A stretch of 64,000 bases of DNA from Sepiola atlantica (taxonomy: Eukaryota; Mollusca; Cephalopoda; Sepiida; Sepiolidae): contig OY744516.1 in the NCBI GenBank assembly GCA_963556195.1, positions 38,174,278 to 38,238,277 of the forward strand, read 5' to 3'. The notes under the pieces are model-generated. The model was not told the DNA's origin. It saw only the letters and a program-made list of their open reading frames with translations, and did no database searches. Made by a program: the position numbers and the translations under genes. Below are positions 47,306 through 58,089 of this stretch, in pieces. The number at the start of each line of letters is the position of its first letter. The first letter of the stretch is position 1.

Positions 47306-48240
47306 GTGAAGCCTATCTGCAAATACCTGTAGAGGAAGATAGCTCTAAGCTTCTCTGTATTTCGACACACAGGGTACTACTAAAGTTCAATCGTCTCCCT
47401 TTTGGAATTAAAGTGGCCCCGTCGATTTTTCAGCAGGTAATCGACACGATGTTGAGCGGGCTCGGTTTTTCGATCGGCTACCTTGACGATATCTTAATGA
47501 AAAGTACGAACGTCGGGGAGCACCGTGAGCACGTAAACAAAGTATTCGAAAGGATAAGCGATTTTGGTTTTACACTCAAGGAGTCAAAGTGTGAATTCTT
47601 TCTAGAAGAGATCAAATACTTGGGACATGTCATTGATAAGAGTGGAAGACGTCCCGACCTAGAAAGATCTATAGCCATCAAGAATATGCCCGAACCGAAC
47701 AACGTTACCCAACTACAACGCTTCCTGGGTCTCACAAACTATTACGAAAAATTCATTCCCAGTATGCACAAATTGCGAGTCCTCTTAAATGAGTTACTTA
47801 AGAAAGATAGTAAATGGGAATGGTCCGCCGACTGTCAATCTGCATTTGACAACCTAAAAACGAAGTTTACTTCAGAATTATTTCTTACTCATTTTAATCC
47901 AGAGCTAAAAACTATTGTTGCAAATTACGTCAGCTCCTAAGGCGTTCGGGCGTGCATTTTGCATAAAATGCCGGATGGCGCGATGAAACCCATCGCGCAC
48001 GCTTCAAGAACTTTACTTCCTGCAAAGAAAAATTACTCTAAGATTGAAAAAGAAGCGTTAGGTATTGTGTTCACAATGACCAAATTTCACAGGTATCTAC
48101 ACGGCCGTCATTTTATCCTACAAACATACCATAAGCCACTTATCACCATCTTTGGATCAAAAAAGGCTTGCCAACCTACTCAGCAAACCGCCTACAGAGA
48201 TGGGGTATAATTCTGTTAAATTATGACTTTGAGATGGAAT
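47306..48240 (+). pseudogene. Ty3/gypsy pol, RT palm and RNase H
   Basis: The frame carries LPFGIKVAPSIFQQVIDTML and the catalytic GYLDDILM (YLDD codons 47479-47490), so the RT active site is kept. Thumb and connection follow with LQRFLGLTNYYEKFIPSM. TAA at 47938 breaks the frame right at the start of RNase H. RNase H then reads PIAHASRTLLPAKKNYSKIE and EKEALGIVFTMTKFHRYLHG, with QTYHKPL where QTDHKPL is usual, so a conserved Asp has become Tyr. A further shift near 48180 follows. Confidence 0.85.
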
Positions 48241-49353
48241 TTTTACCGTCAAAAAGACTAGGACACGCAGATGGTTTATAGCGGCTAATCCCAAAGTACA
48301 CGGAACCGCTCGAGGATACAGTTATAGCATCCCTTCGGTCTGACTATGACTATAGTAAAGTACTGTGTAACACAATAAAAGAGCTGCCAGTCACACTTGG
48401 CGATATACAAAAAGAGGCAAGAGAAGATAATTTTATTATCGAAATTAAAAATAAATTACAAACAGACGATGAGCAAACGGCAGAAGCTTTTTCAGTTTGT
48501 TGCGACACATTATTATACCGGGAGCGAGTAGTAATACCAGCTACGCTAAAAAAAAATCCTGAAGGATTTCCATAAGGGGCATCCCGGATCGAAACGCATG
48601 AAGAGCCTAATGAAATCTTATGTGTATTGGAAAAACATGGACAGGGACATAGAGACGAAGGTGAAGGCCTGTGCGGGCTGCGCGTCGGCAGCGAAAGCAC
48701 CACCTATTCAGTACTGTTCATGGCCAAAGGCAGAGCAACCATGGTCTCGGATTCACATAGATTTTGCGGGGCCATTGGAAGGCTTCTACTATTTAATTAT
48801 AGTCGGCAGCTACTCAAAATGGCTAGAAGTTGTTAGATGTAAAAACCCAACAACGGATGTCACGATTTGCGCGTTGCATGAACTGTTTGCCCGATTCGGA
48901 GTGGTGGGCATTGTTGTATCGGACAAAGGTACACAATTTACTTCACGAGAGTTTAAAGAATTTTGTGAAGACTTTCAAATTAAACATATCAGCACTCCGA
49001 CTTACCATCCGAGGTCAAACGGACAGGCAGAAAAATTTGTTGATACCTTGAAGAGAGCGTTGAAAAAATCGACGGGCACGCCGAGAGAAAAGGCACTTCA
49101 TCAGTTCCTTCAAGTGTATAGAATTACACCCAACAAGAACACACCAGCCCAGGTACCACCGGCGGAAGTAATGTTTGGAAGAAAAAAAAAGTCGGTATTC
49201 GACAAACTTTTACCAAAACAGATGAAACCGACCAACATTACGGCACCAAAGAAGAGTTACGAGGATGGAGAGAAGGTGTTCTTCCAGGAACACCATGGAA
49301 ACAAAACCGTGTGGGAAGTGGGAAAGGTACAAAAAAGATTGAGGCGCCTGTAA
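48241..49353 (+). pseudogene. Ty3/gypsy pol, integrase
   Basis: After a linker with a stop (TAG near 48279) and a frame change at an A9 run (about 48548-48556), the integrase reads open. It has a zinc-binding HHCC region (HKGHPG ... CAGC), then the catalytic core HIDFAGP (Asp at 48760), VSDKGTQFTS (Asp at 48922) and NGQAEKF (Glu at 49030). The last two are separated by exactly 35 residues, the DD35E pattern. The C-terminal part (KTVWEVGKVQKRLRRL) ends at a TAA at 49351. All three catalytic acids are present; the frameshifts upstream are what inactivate it. Confidence 0.88.
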
Positions 49354-49572
49354 AAACACATTAACCAAATGCGTCGTCGCATGTCGGACGACCCAGGGGA
49401 AGGCCCATCGGATCAGAGTGAGACAATCATGGAAGATCTATACGACGCATTTGAGCTGCCAACACCAAAAACGCCTCCGGAACAGAGACGTTCATCAAGA
49501 AAACGTAAATTAACCGGGAGTTTCGAGGTGAATCCTAGGAAAAAGATATACCTTGAGATTCCGGGGGAATGA
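49354..49572 (+). pseudogene. gypsy pol C-terminal tail
   Basis: In the same frame as integrase after the TAA at 49351, KHINQMRRRMSDDPGEGPSD continues to an Arg/Lys-rich end (RRSSRKRKLTG) and stops at TGA 49570. It most likely was the natural Pol C-terminus, so the 49351 TAA is a nonsense change. Confidence 0.65.
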
Positions 49573-49578
49573 GTTTCG

Positions 49579-49591
49579 GAAGGGGGGGGGG
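49579..49591 (+). other. polypurine tract of the gypsy element
   Basis: GAAGGGGGGGGGG immediately before the 3' LTR start TGTTGTGGG, in the position that primes plus-strand DNA synthesis. Confidence 0.75.
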
Positions 49592-49814
49592 TGTTGTGGG
49601 TGACCTACCTACCCTTTAATAATAACTAAATGGTAGCAACCGGCTACCATAAATACCGGTTTTGCCGGGAGAACATTGGGAGGCACATTTAGGCACTAGC
49701 ACTGCCAACACTGACTTGTGTATAATTTCTCTGTTCAATACAATTCGTTATTATTATCTCTAAACCCGTTGTTCTTTTATTTCATTGTTGGTACCCCTAA
49801 ACGGGTCCACAACA
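49592..49814 (+). repeat. 3' LTR of the gypsy element (complete, 223 bp)
   Basis: Starts TGTTGTGGGTGACC and ends CGGGTCCACAACA, so the ends are inverted TGTTG/CAACA. It has the TATA-like ATAAATACC. 182 bp match the 5' LTR with four substitutions. At typical neutral rates this means a fairly young insertion, yet the coding part has many breaks. Confidence 0.92.
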
Positions 49815-50850
49815 ACTACTATTAGGCGATTCTGATGAGTGACATGAGAAAATATAGGTAGTAAATAATTAGGATTATTTTTAAGTACAAAAATGTATAT
49901 AATATATATAATATAATTAAAGTCGAAGAGAAGAACGGGGAGATTAACAGAAGGACGAGCAGACACGCGCGTATGCCACCCTACTGGGTTTAGTGATTAT
50001 AGAAGATACTCTCCCATGATTTTTATTTCCAAATAAGCTCATAAATAAATGACACTTTTTATTGGCCTTGTACCAATTTTAGTTTATAATATATTTGTAT
50101 ATTGTATACATATGTAATATACATTTTTAATTGAATACAAAATAAACAGATTTGTTTTATAAATATCCACATTGATAGCAGCAGTCCATAGGTACGTAGA
50201 AACACGAAGAAAAATGACACACACTCATAGAGACATAAAAAGACAACATTGACTTGCTTGCCGAAAAGTACCAAACATCCCAGACTTACAATCAACCCAA
50301 CATCAACGAGACCCACACACACCAGCCGACGAATAACCCAACGAATGTAAATATCAACATTGATGTGGCTATAAGTTTTTGTGGCAAATCAATGTACTTC
50401 TTCAGGTGAACACTGATTCCAGACGCTTTCGTCTTTTGCTTGGAGAGACGTAATTGACGGATTTCCACTACTACATTGTTTGTATTTTCGGTATGAATAA
50501 TTTATTAGATATACGTGACATTAAACAATTTACACTGAATCATCTCTCAGAAACTGTGTAATTATACCGAAAGGAAAGAAAGAGGAAAATACTAATGGTT
50601 AAGATGTAAGAGCTTTGTCTAAGAAATAAACGAGAAAATAAATTGCCGTTATATTATAGTACTGCGTTTACCTGGAACAGACAGACATTAGGAGTGTGAA
50701 CTAGTTTATTTAAACCCATTACTAAAAACATGAAGAATGTTTCACATTACATATATTGAACAAAAATCAAATGCACCCATCAACAATAATAATAATAATA
50801 ATGATGATAATAATAATAATTAGAAGAAGAAGAAGAAGAAGAATACTTTT
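49815..50850. other. unassigned DNA
   Basis: No gene recognised. (AAT)n/(GAA)n simple repeats lie at 50788-50846. Confidence 0.4.
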
Positions 50851-50851
50851 A

Positions 50852-51265
50852 GATGAGGATTGATAATTCGTATTATTTGAATGATTCGGACTACTGTCTC
50901 ATCTTGGATGTTATTCTTACAACGTTTCGGACAAATATGTTTTTGAGATGAGGATTGATAATATGTACACACATTCCAAATACTATATATTATCAATCCT
51001 CATCTCAAAAATTCAAGTAAAACATTATATCAACCCGAATTAATACGAAAATAGAAACGACTGAACGCGTTTCTTATTTCATAAAGACGTCACACATTTT
51101 GAATTCTCACGACTATGGTTTGTTGGAAATAAGAACAAAAACATCCTTTCTACCAAGACGGTCGGAGGTTACATTGGCCGAAACGTTGTGAGAATAACAC
51201 CCAATATGAGAACAGTAGCCCGAACAATCCAAATAATACATATTATTAATCCTCATCTCAAAATT
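50852..51265. mobile_element. nested foldback element, same family as 30.5 kb
   Basis: Outer arms: TGAGGATTGATAATTCGTAT ... CTTACAACGTTTCGG (50855-50933) against GGCCGAAACGTTGTGAGAAT ... TATTAATCCTCATCTC (51176-51261). A second palindrome lies inside: TTTTTGAGATGAGGATTGAT at 50939 against ATCAATCCTCATCTCAAAAA near 50986-51008. The nested order suggests one foldback inserted into another, or an end-to-end rearrangement. Confidence 0.8.
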
Positions 51266-52209
51266 TGAAAAACTTGGTGTGACAATAAAGAGAAACATTC
51301 ACCATCAGGAAAAAGAATGAGGTGCTTTGCATGTCGTGTATGCAGATTTAAAAAAGGCTTCGCTTCATAGGTGCTGGTTTTTATGGTGGTCTGATTTGCA
51401 TATGTGGATATCAGGTGATATAAATGAACAGGACAGCTGAGAAGGAGCAGAAGTGATTTGGATTGGAGAGAGAAAGGTAGAGAGAAAGTGGGTTGCACGA
51501 AATTCTGTTGGAAATTGAATTACAGTCAAAACTTAAAAAAAAATTCTTTTATTTTTCTGGCACAGTTAACACTTGGACAAATGTGTTTCTGAATACAAAG
51601 TCTTTGTTGGCAGAAGGCTTTAACGAAAGTTTTGCCGCCGACATTTCCAGTTTTCTTGATGACAATTCTTTTCTTAACAGCAACACCGATTTTGTTTTTC
51701 AATTAAAGTTTCGTGTCTAACATCTCTCAACAAGACAACAGCAAAGAAGCGGAACGGGTCTTTTATATTGATAGACGGTGTCTTTTTTATATCCTAGCGT
51801 AGAGGTCGTGTATATTTCTGCGTGACTTATTGAAAACTGGTTTAAATAGTCTGTTCCGATCATACGTCAGGGGAAATCCGAATAACATTGAATACCACAT
51901 AATTTGAATCTGCCCAATGACTGAGTATTGAGACAACTGCACACGACATCAAATCATTACTGGCCGGAATAATAAGATACTCAGTTGCAGCTTTACAATA
52001 GAAATATAGTGATTTGAAAATCAGCTGTAGTCAATGAAAATCATTAAAAATTTGGCATCTCTTATTATTTTGTGCAATACACATTAGATAATATTTAGTG
52101 TCAAAACCGTGGGAATATCAGACATGAAGGTAGATATATTTTAGGCTTACAGTCGTTATAAGAATAGATTGGTATTTACGAAGCGCATCTTCATTTGTCA
52201 TCATGATAT
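51266..52209. other. unassigned DNA
   Basis: One 75-codon ORF (51493-51720) with no domain recognised; otherwise AT-rich. Confidence 0.4.
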
Positions 52210-52211
52210 TA

Positions 52212-52609
52212 CGTTGTCCGGAAAGTTTGTGAACACTCGCGAAAAATTCAAATTTTATGCAATTTTTAATTGTTTGTTTGCGTTTATATTGTTATAGTTA
52301 TCTTCATCTTCATATTCAAGATGCCCATGAATAAAATCGAGCTGCGAGTTTTGATTCGTTACAACCAAGTGTTTAGGAACTTTTGGGACAACCAAGTGTT
52401 TACGAACTTTTCGGACAACCAAGTGTTTACGAACTTTTCGGACAACCAAGTGTTTAGGAACTTTTGGGACAACCAAGTGTTTACTAACTTTTCAGACAAC
52501 CAAGTGTTTACGAACTTTTGGGACAACCAAGTGTTTACGAACTTTTGGGACAACCAAGTGTTTACGAACTTTTGGGACAACAAAGTGTTTACGAACTTTT
52601 GGGACAACC
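52212..52609 (+). mobile_element. mariner relic with a tandemly amplified terminal repeat
   Basis: After TA (52210-52211) the left end is CGTTGTCCGGAAAGTTTGTG followed by AACACTCGCG. A leader leads to MNKIELRVLIRY (about 52326-52361), which looks like a mariner transposase N-terminus. The coding then stops abruptly and is replaced by nine 27-bp units plus a partial one. The last unit ends GGGACAACC followed by TA (52610-52611). The reverse complement of the unit (TTGTCCCAAAAGTTCGTAAA then CACTTGG) matches the left TIR at most positions. The array therefore is the right TIR repeated head to tail, inside an element that lost nearly all its transposase. Confidence 0.75.
52362..52609 (+). repeat. 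27-bp minisatellite (9 units) derived from the TIR
   Basis: Units ACCAAGTGTTTACGAACTTT-TGGGACA, with C/G and A/T variants (CGGAC or GGGAC, TTAGG or TTACG). Because 27 is divisible by three, it stays open as NQVF(T/R)NF(W/S)D repeats on plus and as SQKFVNTWL on minus; neither is likely to be a real protein. Confidence 0.93.
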
Positions 52610-52611
52610 TA

Positions 52612-54259
52612 GTTAAATCGAAAATGCACCATTACCTAAAACCATATATAATAAAAGCAACGGTTTCCTGGAAGTTCAAATTGGCATTTGAAATACTCCT
52701 GATCTTTGGTAAATATCTTACGTACTAATGCATAAATAAGACATGCACCCATTTTCACTTTTATGTCGAGTGTTACAAATGATTTAATAAGAAAAAAACC
52801 TAATAGTTAGATCAACATAAAGGGAACCAGAAAGAAAGTTAAAGCAGCGTTAAAAGAATTATTTACTCTTTCATCTACTTTAGGAAATGTATTGCATCGA
52901 TATAATTTCGTTTTCCTTTCACGTTCTTGTCAAATGATGTAAAATAAATGAATGAGTTTTTACTTCAATTTGGAAATATGCCAAAGGCAATTTTGTTGTT
53001 CATACGTACGTTATCACTCTTCACCCTTCACCCTTTTAAATATTTGGTATCACCCGATCACCGAAAATGCAATGCAGTTTTGTTCGAGTTGATTTTTTGA
53101 TGAGACCGCAGGTATGTTAACTTAAAAGTTTAGGTCCACCAGCCAAACGTCTCAATTACTAGCGTTTTTCACAAACAATAACCCTAAACTGTATTCAGCT
53201 CGTGTATTTTTACCTTAGTTAATTCAAACTTCAAAATAATTATGTGTTTCATCGAGGATAATAAGACAACTATCTAATAAAAAAAAAGGAAAACTAAACA
53301 ACCCCTGATTTATGCATGGTTCATAATAAATTACTGATGTATTTTTGCGGTACCATCCAACTCAAACTATTACACTGATAAAGAAATATCATCAATTTAC
53401 CTCATATCTACTATTAACGGCAAGAGTAAAAATGCTACTGCATTTATACGAGAAAATATATAAACTAAATAAGAATTTGAAATTGTTCATACTGAATTAA
53501 TTTTCTCTTTAGATAAATCTAAAGAAAGGCGACCTCAACCTCTAAAAGGAAACATTTTACGATATGGCTGTGCCCACATGTCTACTGGCAAATGGTACTG
53601 GAAGGTCGATGGAAAGGAAGCTTTGGCAGGCCGGTTTCCTGATTATGAAGGGCTGGACTTGGGAATGGATGAAAGGGGAAAGTACTTCCGCTGATGTTGA
53701 GCAAGCGAGCTAAAATGTTTACGACGATCAAAGCCTGTGTCCACAGAATGTTGGCAGGCACTCGTGCACCTGCATAACTTAATTGCAGTAATCAGACGGG
53801 CCGAGGGAGTGGCCAGCAGCAGAAACATTGTAAAGATCACTCTTTCCTCGGTTTGAATCAGGAAACTTACTGGCAGAACGGAGCGATGGCGCTGTTTGCC
53901 CACATCATTATCGCTATGTTTTGAAATAGCTTGAGGTAAGAGAGATCGAGAGAGAAAGAGATCGTGAGAATGGAAGAGCGTGTGTGTGAATGAGATAGAG
54001 AAAAAGAAAAAGCATTGAAAGAGAAACAAATAATTAAATGTTAAAAAAAAACGAGTATCATTCCTGAACTGTATGTTCAAAGGCCAAGTAAGCCTGAGAA
54101 AGACAGTACATATACAAAGCAATACCTTTAACACAGTGTTACAAAATGACGCCCACGTATGTTTTCATGTTTCCATCGCAAACATAAAACACTAACATAT
54201 ATATACTTATGAAGTTAGGTATGTTTATATACCATATATTTATAAAGTAATGTATGTGC

Positions 54260-54260
<1 letters not shown>
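52612..54260. other. unassigned DNA with one 163-codon ORF
   Basis: The minus ORF 54134-53643 starts MLKVLLCICTVFLRLTWPLN, hydrophobic enough to resemble a signal or membrane segment. It then has Phe/Ser-rich and Ser/Arg-rich stretches over a GA-rich simple sequence (53937-54030). I recognise no family and the composition points to a chance frame. Confidence 0.3.

Positions 54261-54263
<3 letters not shown>

Positions 54264-54301
<38 letters not shown>
54264..54301. repeat. (TA)n microsatellite
   Basis: Pure TA tract of about 38 bp. Confidence 0.95.
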
Positions 54302-54305
<4 letters not shown>

Positions 54306-54719
54306 TATATATATGTATATATATATTTGTGAGTTCATATAAAAGTATGTAATTAAGTATATACTCTTTATAATATCCGAAAATGTTTCAAATTGCAAGC
54401 TCAATGACGTTGCGTGACACACCTCAGAGAATATATACTTTATAGTTGCATTCCAATGACTATGGGAGAAATCAATCCCAATTTGTTCTTTTAATCTCTT
54501 TATTTTCATAATTCGGCGAATACCTGTATTTCTTCTTCGTTCCACAAACTAAAACTTATTTATTTATTTTTATTTAAAATTCTTACATTTTTTTTATTTA
54601 TTCATTCAAAATTAATACCTTTTCTAAATCTTACGTGCGTTTCACAGCAAATTCAAGAGAAATATACCTACTTTAGTTTAAAATTGCTGATCATCACAGC
54701 AGTAGTACTTTTAATAGTA

Positions 54720-56590
54720 ATATACAAACATAATTTCAAAGACTGAAGGCAGCAAGAAACTAGGCACTCGCGATTTCTGGAAAATCATTAATAGTGTGGT
54801 GAACAATGGACAATAAACGATTCCCCCGCTATCAAACCACTATGATGTCGTTTGCACGGCAACTGATAAGACTTAACTACTTGCCCAGCGTTTTGCCTTA
54901 AACTCCACTTTGGACTCAGCAAACCACCATCTCCTAAAATTCCCAATTGCGGACGGAAGCCACACTTTAAAACCTGGTCATCGCCCCATCTCCGGTCAGG
55001 GTTATAATAAAAAATCTGACACCTCCAAAGCTTGTGCGCCTGATCTTATACCAGTAATAGTAATAAAGAAATGCTCTGCAGAACTGGCTCCTGTCCTCTC
55101 CTAACTCTACAACAAATACCTTGCTGAATAGTGCTTCCTTGATAGCTAGTAAAATGGCTTTGTGGTACCAGTCTTCAATAATTCTTGGGATAAAACAGAC
55201 CCTCAAAATTATTGCCCAATCAGTCTACTCCCGATCTTTGCTAAAATCTTTGAATCCTTAATCAATATAGCGATAGTCCGGCACCTAGTTAATGCAAACC
55301 TTTTTTCTGACCGCATGTATGGATTTCGACAAGTACGATCTACTGCAGATATCTTACCGGTCATCTATGAACGCATATACCATACACTGGACAAGGCAAG
55401 TGAAGCTAGGGCAGTAGCGCTTGATATATCTAAGGCCTTTGACAAGGTATGGCATAAGGGGCTTCTCCTAAAAATTCACCCATGTTGTATTACTGGACGA
55501 ATATTGAATATAATTAGATCCTTCCTAACCCAAAGAAAGATCTATGTTGTCCTCGATGGCCGTTCATCTAAGCAACATGACATAAATGCAGGTGTATCCC
55601 AGATATCGATCCTTGGACCTTTATTGTTCCTGATTTTCATAAACGACCTCCTTGATGACATTCAGTCTAAGATTGGTATATTTGCTGACGACACTATGCT
55701 TTACTCTCGTCATGTGGGCAAAACGGACGCGTACATATCCGAGGCAATGGCTGAATCCTTAGAAAGTCACCTCCAGGCTGTAGTAGATTGGGGGAAGAAA
55801 TGGTTAGTAACTTTTAACGCCGCAAAGACAAAGCTCTTTTCCTTAAATAACTACAAGAAACCTCCTCAACCACCGATGTCTATGTCTAACAACACTCTAC
55901 CTGAGAGTTCAACATTCAAACTCCTCGGTCTAAGATTCACAGGTTGCATGAATTGGAATAAATACATCGAAGACATTGCCAAGGTTGCTGCAAAGAAGGT
56001 GGGCTCCCTCTATCGTGCTAGTAAACTCCTCACACCTGACATTATCCTATATCTATACAAAGACACCATCCGCCCATGTATGGAGTACTGTTGTCACATT
56101 TGGGCCGGTGCATCATCCACTAGTCCCTTCCTCTTAGACAAGGTCCAAAAAAAGTCGCCAACATAATAAGTCCCAAACTATCTACCAAGCTTTAGCCCCT
56201 GTCCTATTGTCGCAATGTTGCATCCTTGTGCTTGTTTTACAAATACTTTAATGGATTGTGCTGCGATGAACTAGCCGCTTTAGTGTCCCATTGACGCAAA
56301 TGCACTAGAACAACCCGACATTCATCTAGGTCCCATCCATTCACTGTGGCGGTCCCAATATACCATAGAGCCTTCTACTCCAGCAGCTCCTTTCGATGTG
56401 CTGCCACCTCTGGAACTCCCTCCATGCTCTCTGTTTCCCCGATTGTACCGACATGCAGAGGTTTAAAACTAATGTAAACAAACATCTCGCTGCACAGCTC
56501 TCAACTTAGAATGACACTCAAAACCTACTACCTAATTCTCAGTAGCCCCTTACGTGGCGACCTGCCTTGTTTGGGATGAAATATCATCAA
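54720..56590 (+). pseudogene. jockey/CR1-like non-LTR retrotransposon, 5'-truncated
   Basis: The main frame (55162-56166, 334 codons) is a reverse transcriptase: QNYCPISLLPIFAKIFESLI, YGFRQVRSTAD, VALDISKAFDKVWHKGLLLK, GVSQISILGPLLFLIFINDL and the catalytic FADD (55681-55692). The usual GVPQGS box is changed to GVSQIS. Upstream, 54740-55160 shows RT N-terminal fragments in other frames. Downstream, 56166-56510 continues in shifted frames to a C-terminal end like DMQRFKTNVNKHL. The element ends in ATCATCAAAAAAAATAATAA and passes into (TA)n at 56610. No endonuclease or ORF1 is present. The clade within the jockey/CR1/L2 group is uncertain. Confidence 0.8.
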
Positions 56591-56609
56591 AAAAAATAAT
56601 AATTAAAGT

Positions 56610-56634
56610 ATATATATATATATATATATATATA
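56610..56634. repeat. (TA)n at the LINE 3' end
   Basis: Short TA tract between the LINE tail and the next repeat. Confidence 0.9.
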
Positions 56635-56760
56635 TCGTTCCTTTCATTAAGTTGAACGCTCTTATGACGTGAAGCCGCTGAAATAAGTGTTAAAATTATC
56701 ACTTTTTATCTGGCTATTCAGCGGTGGCCGTGTGGTTCTGGATGTCCAAGTAACATAGGT
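56635..56760 (+). mobile_element. tRNA-like repeat, second copy (A-box half)
   Basis: CGTTCCTTTCATTAAGTTGA through TGTTAAAATTATCAC matches 17848-17935. It then keeps GCGGTGGCCGTGTGGTTCTG, an A-box-like tRNA segment missing from the 17.9 kb copy. No hammerhead is present here. Confidence 0.55.
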
Positions 56761-57298
56761 ACACTAATTTTTGTTTCCGTCAAAATTTATGGAGTGCGCT
56801 CACCTAAAGCCGCCCCCTCAAAAATGTTTTACTTTCTTAAACTAATGAACAGATAATAATGGGTTTTTAAATATTAATATATATTCTAAAATATGCAGTG
56901 ATAAACATGGGCACATTATGATTTTTGTAAATGTTTACATTTATTGGGTGAATATATGTAAAGCTTTTATTTTGATTTATTTACTATTTAGGGACCGATT
57001 ATCATGAAGTTTTGAATATATATTCCCAGAAACCCGGTGAGTAACATGTGCACATTATTTCTTTTTATTAACCACCCAAACTAGAACCCGCCCTAAGAAC
57101 TTTTAAAATAAGTTAAACACACAAGATTTAATAGAAAATTTTGAGTTATATCAAGTAATGCAGTTTTAAAAAGATTGGTGCTCGCGTGTGAGCGTCAATA
57201 TTATGTATGTGCTTGGTAAAAAATAAACTATTGAACGTATCATTATCAGTTATGGAATATTTATGCTAGCAGTAGGCATATTATATTTTTAAAACTAT
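56761..57298. other. unassigned AT-rich DNA
   Basis: No gene or repeat recognised. Confidence 0.4.
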
Positions 57299-57308
57299 TC
57301 TATTAAGG

Positions 57309-57605
57309 TAAAGGTCGCATAGCCTGGACGCGCACAAGTGTCGTTGCCGACACCGCACACTGCATGGCCGTAGCGGCGGTGATTTGTTAAGAATCACCGT
57401 GTCTAGGGCACAGCATATGGAAGGCGGAGCCCATCCCTCTCCTTCCACTGCCTTGAACCTTCCCTGAGTTTTAGTCAGGTACCCATTTACTGCTGGGTGG
57501 ACAGAGGGAGTTTCAGACCCGAAAATTTGCATGCCGTGGGTGGGATCGAACCCGGGTCTTCCAGCCCAAAGACAAGTGCTATAACCACTCGTCCACAGGC
57601 CCTCC
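57309..57605 (-). mobile_element. tRNA-Ser-like SINE with a 10-bp target duplication
   Basis: On the minus strand the head has a clear A box (GTGGACGAGTGGTT) and B box (GGGTTCGATCCC). Then comes a central stretch with CACCCAGCAGTAAATGGGTA, resembling the conserved central domain of invertebrate Meta/Ceph-type SINEs as I remember it. A body ends GGCTATGCGACCTTTA. TCTATTAAGG flanks both sides exactly (57299-57308 and 57606-57615), a direct sign of retroposition. The 126-codon ORF across it is an artefact. It is transcribed by Pol III if active. Confidence 0.85.
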
Positions 57606-57713
57606 TCTATTAAGGGGGTGCCACCAAAACCGTACCATACCCACCAAAAAGGAAAACACATTAAAAGTTAAAACTAATGCCATATTTATTGCTTATACAC
57701 GTCGTGAAACGTG

Positions 57714-57715
<2 letters not shown>

Positions 57716-57763
<48 letters not shown>
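57716..57763. repeat. (CT)n(TA)n microsatellite
   Basis: CT run followed by TA run. Confidence 0.96.
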
Positions 57764-57856
57764 TCTACATAATCTTTACCGTTTAGGAAGTAGAATAATA
57801 AATAAAAAAAACAACGCCATTACTCCCCGAGTAAAAACAATAACAAACTACGTAAC

Positions 57857-57858
<2 letters not shown>

Positions 57859-57900
<42 letters not shown>
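57859..57900. repeat. (TA)n microsatellite
   Basis: Pure TA tract of about 42 bp. Confidence 0.95.
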
Positions 57901-57901
<1 letters not shown>

Positions 57902-57995
57902 CATAGATTTATGTAAACAAATTTACGTGATCAGTTTTCGTTTTAAGAAACCAACACACAACGGAATAGTGTACGATCGTTTCAGATACCATGTA

Positions 57996-57997
<2 letters not shown>

Positions 57998-58061
<64 letters not shown>
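57998..58061. repeat. (ATT)n microsatellite
   Basis: Pure ATT tract flanked by the hammerhead-like half motif discussed in the findings. Confidence 0.97.
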
Positions 58062-58062
<1 letters not shown>

Positions 58063-58089
58063 CTGATCTCATCGTCAGCTAAGGGAATA

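Noticed and set aside
52270..52728. 152-codon ORF with NQVFTNFWD repeats as a repeat protein
   Set aside because: The repeat unit is a TIR-derived 27-bp minisatellite; it stays open only because its length is a multiple of three.
53643..54134. 163-codon minus ORF as a secreted protein gene
   Set aside because: The hydrophobic start is suggestive, but the middle is a translation of GA-rich simple sequence and no family resemblance is visible.
57301..57620. Genuine tRNA gene in the A/B-box sequence
   Set aside because: The cloverleaf is incomplete and it continues into a SINE body bounded by target duplications.
57281..57661. 126-codon minus ORF as a gene
   Set aside because: It lies entirely over the tRNA-like SINE with its target duplications.
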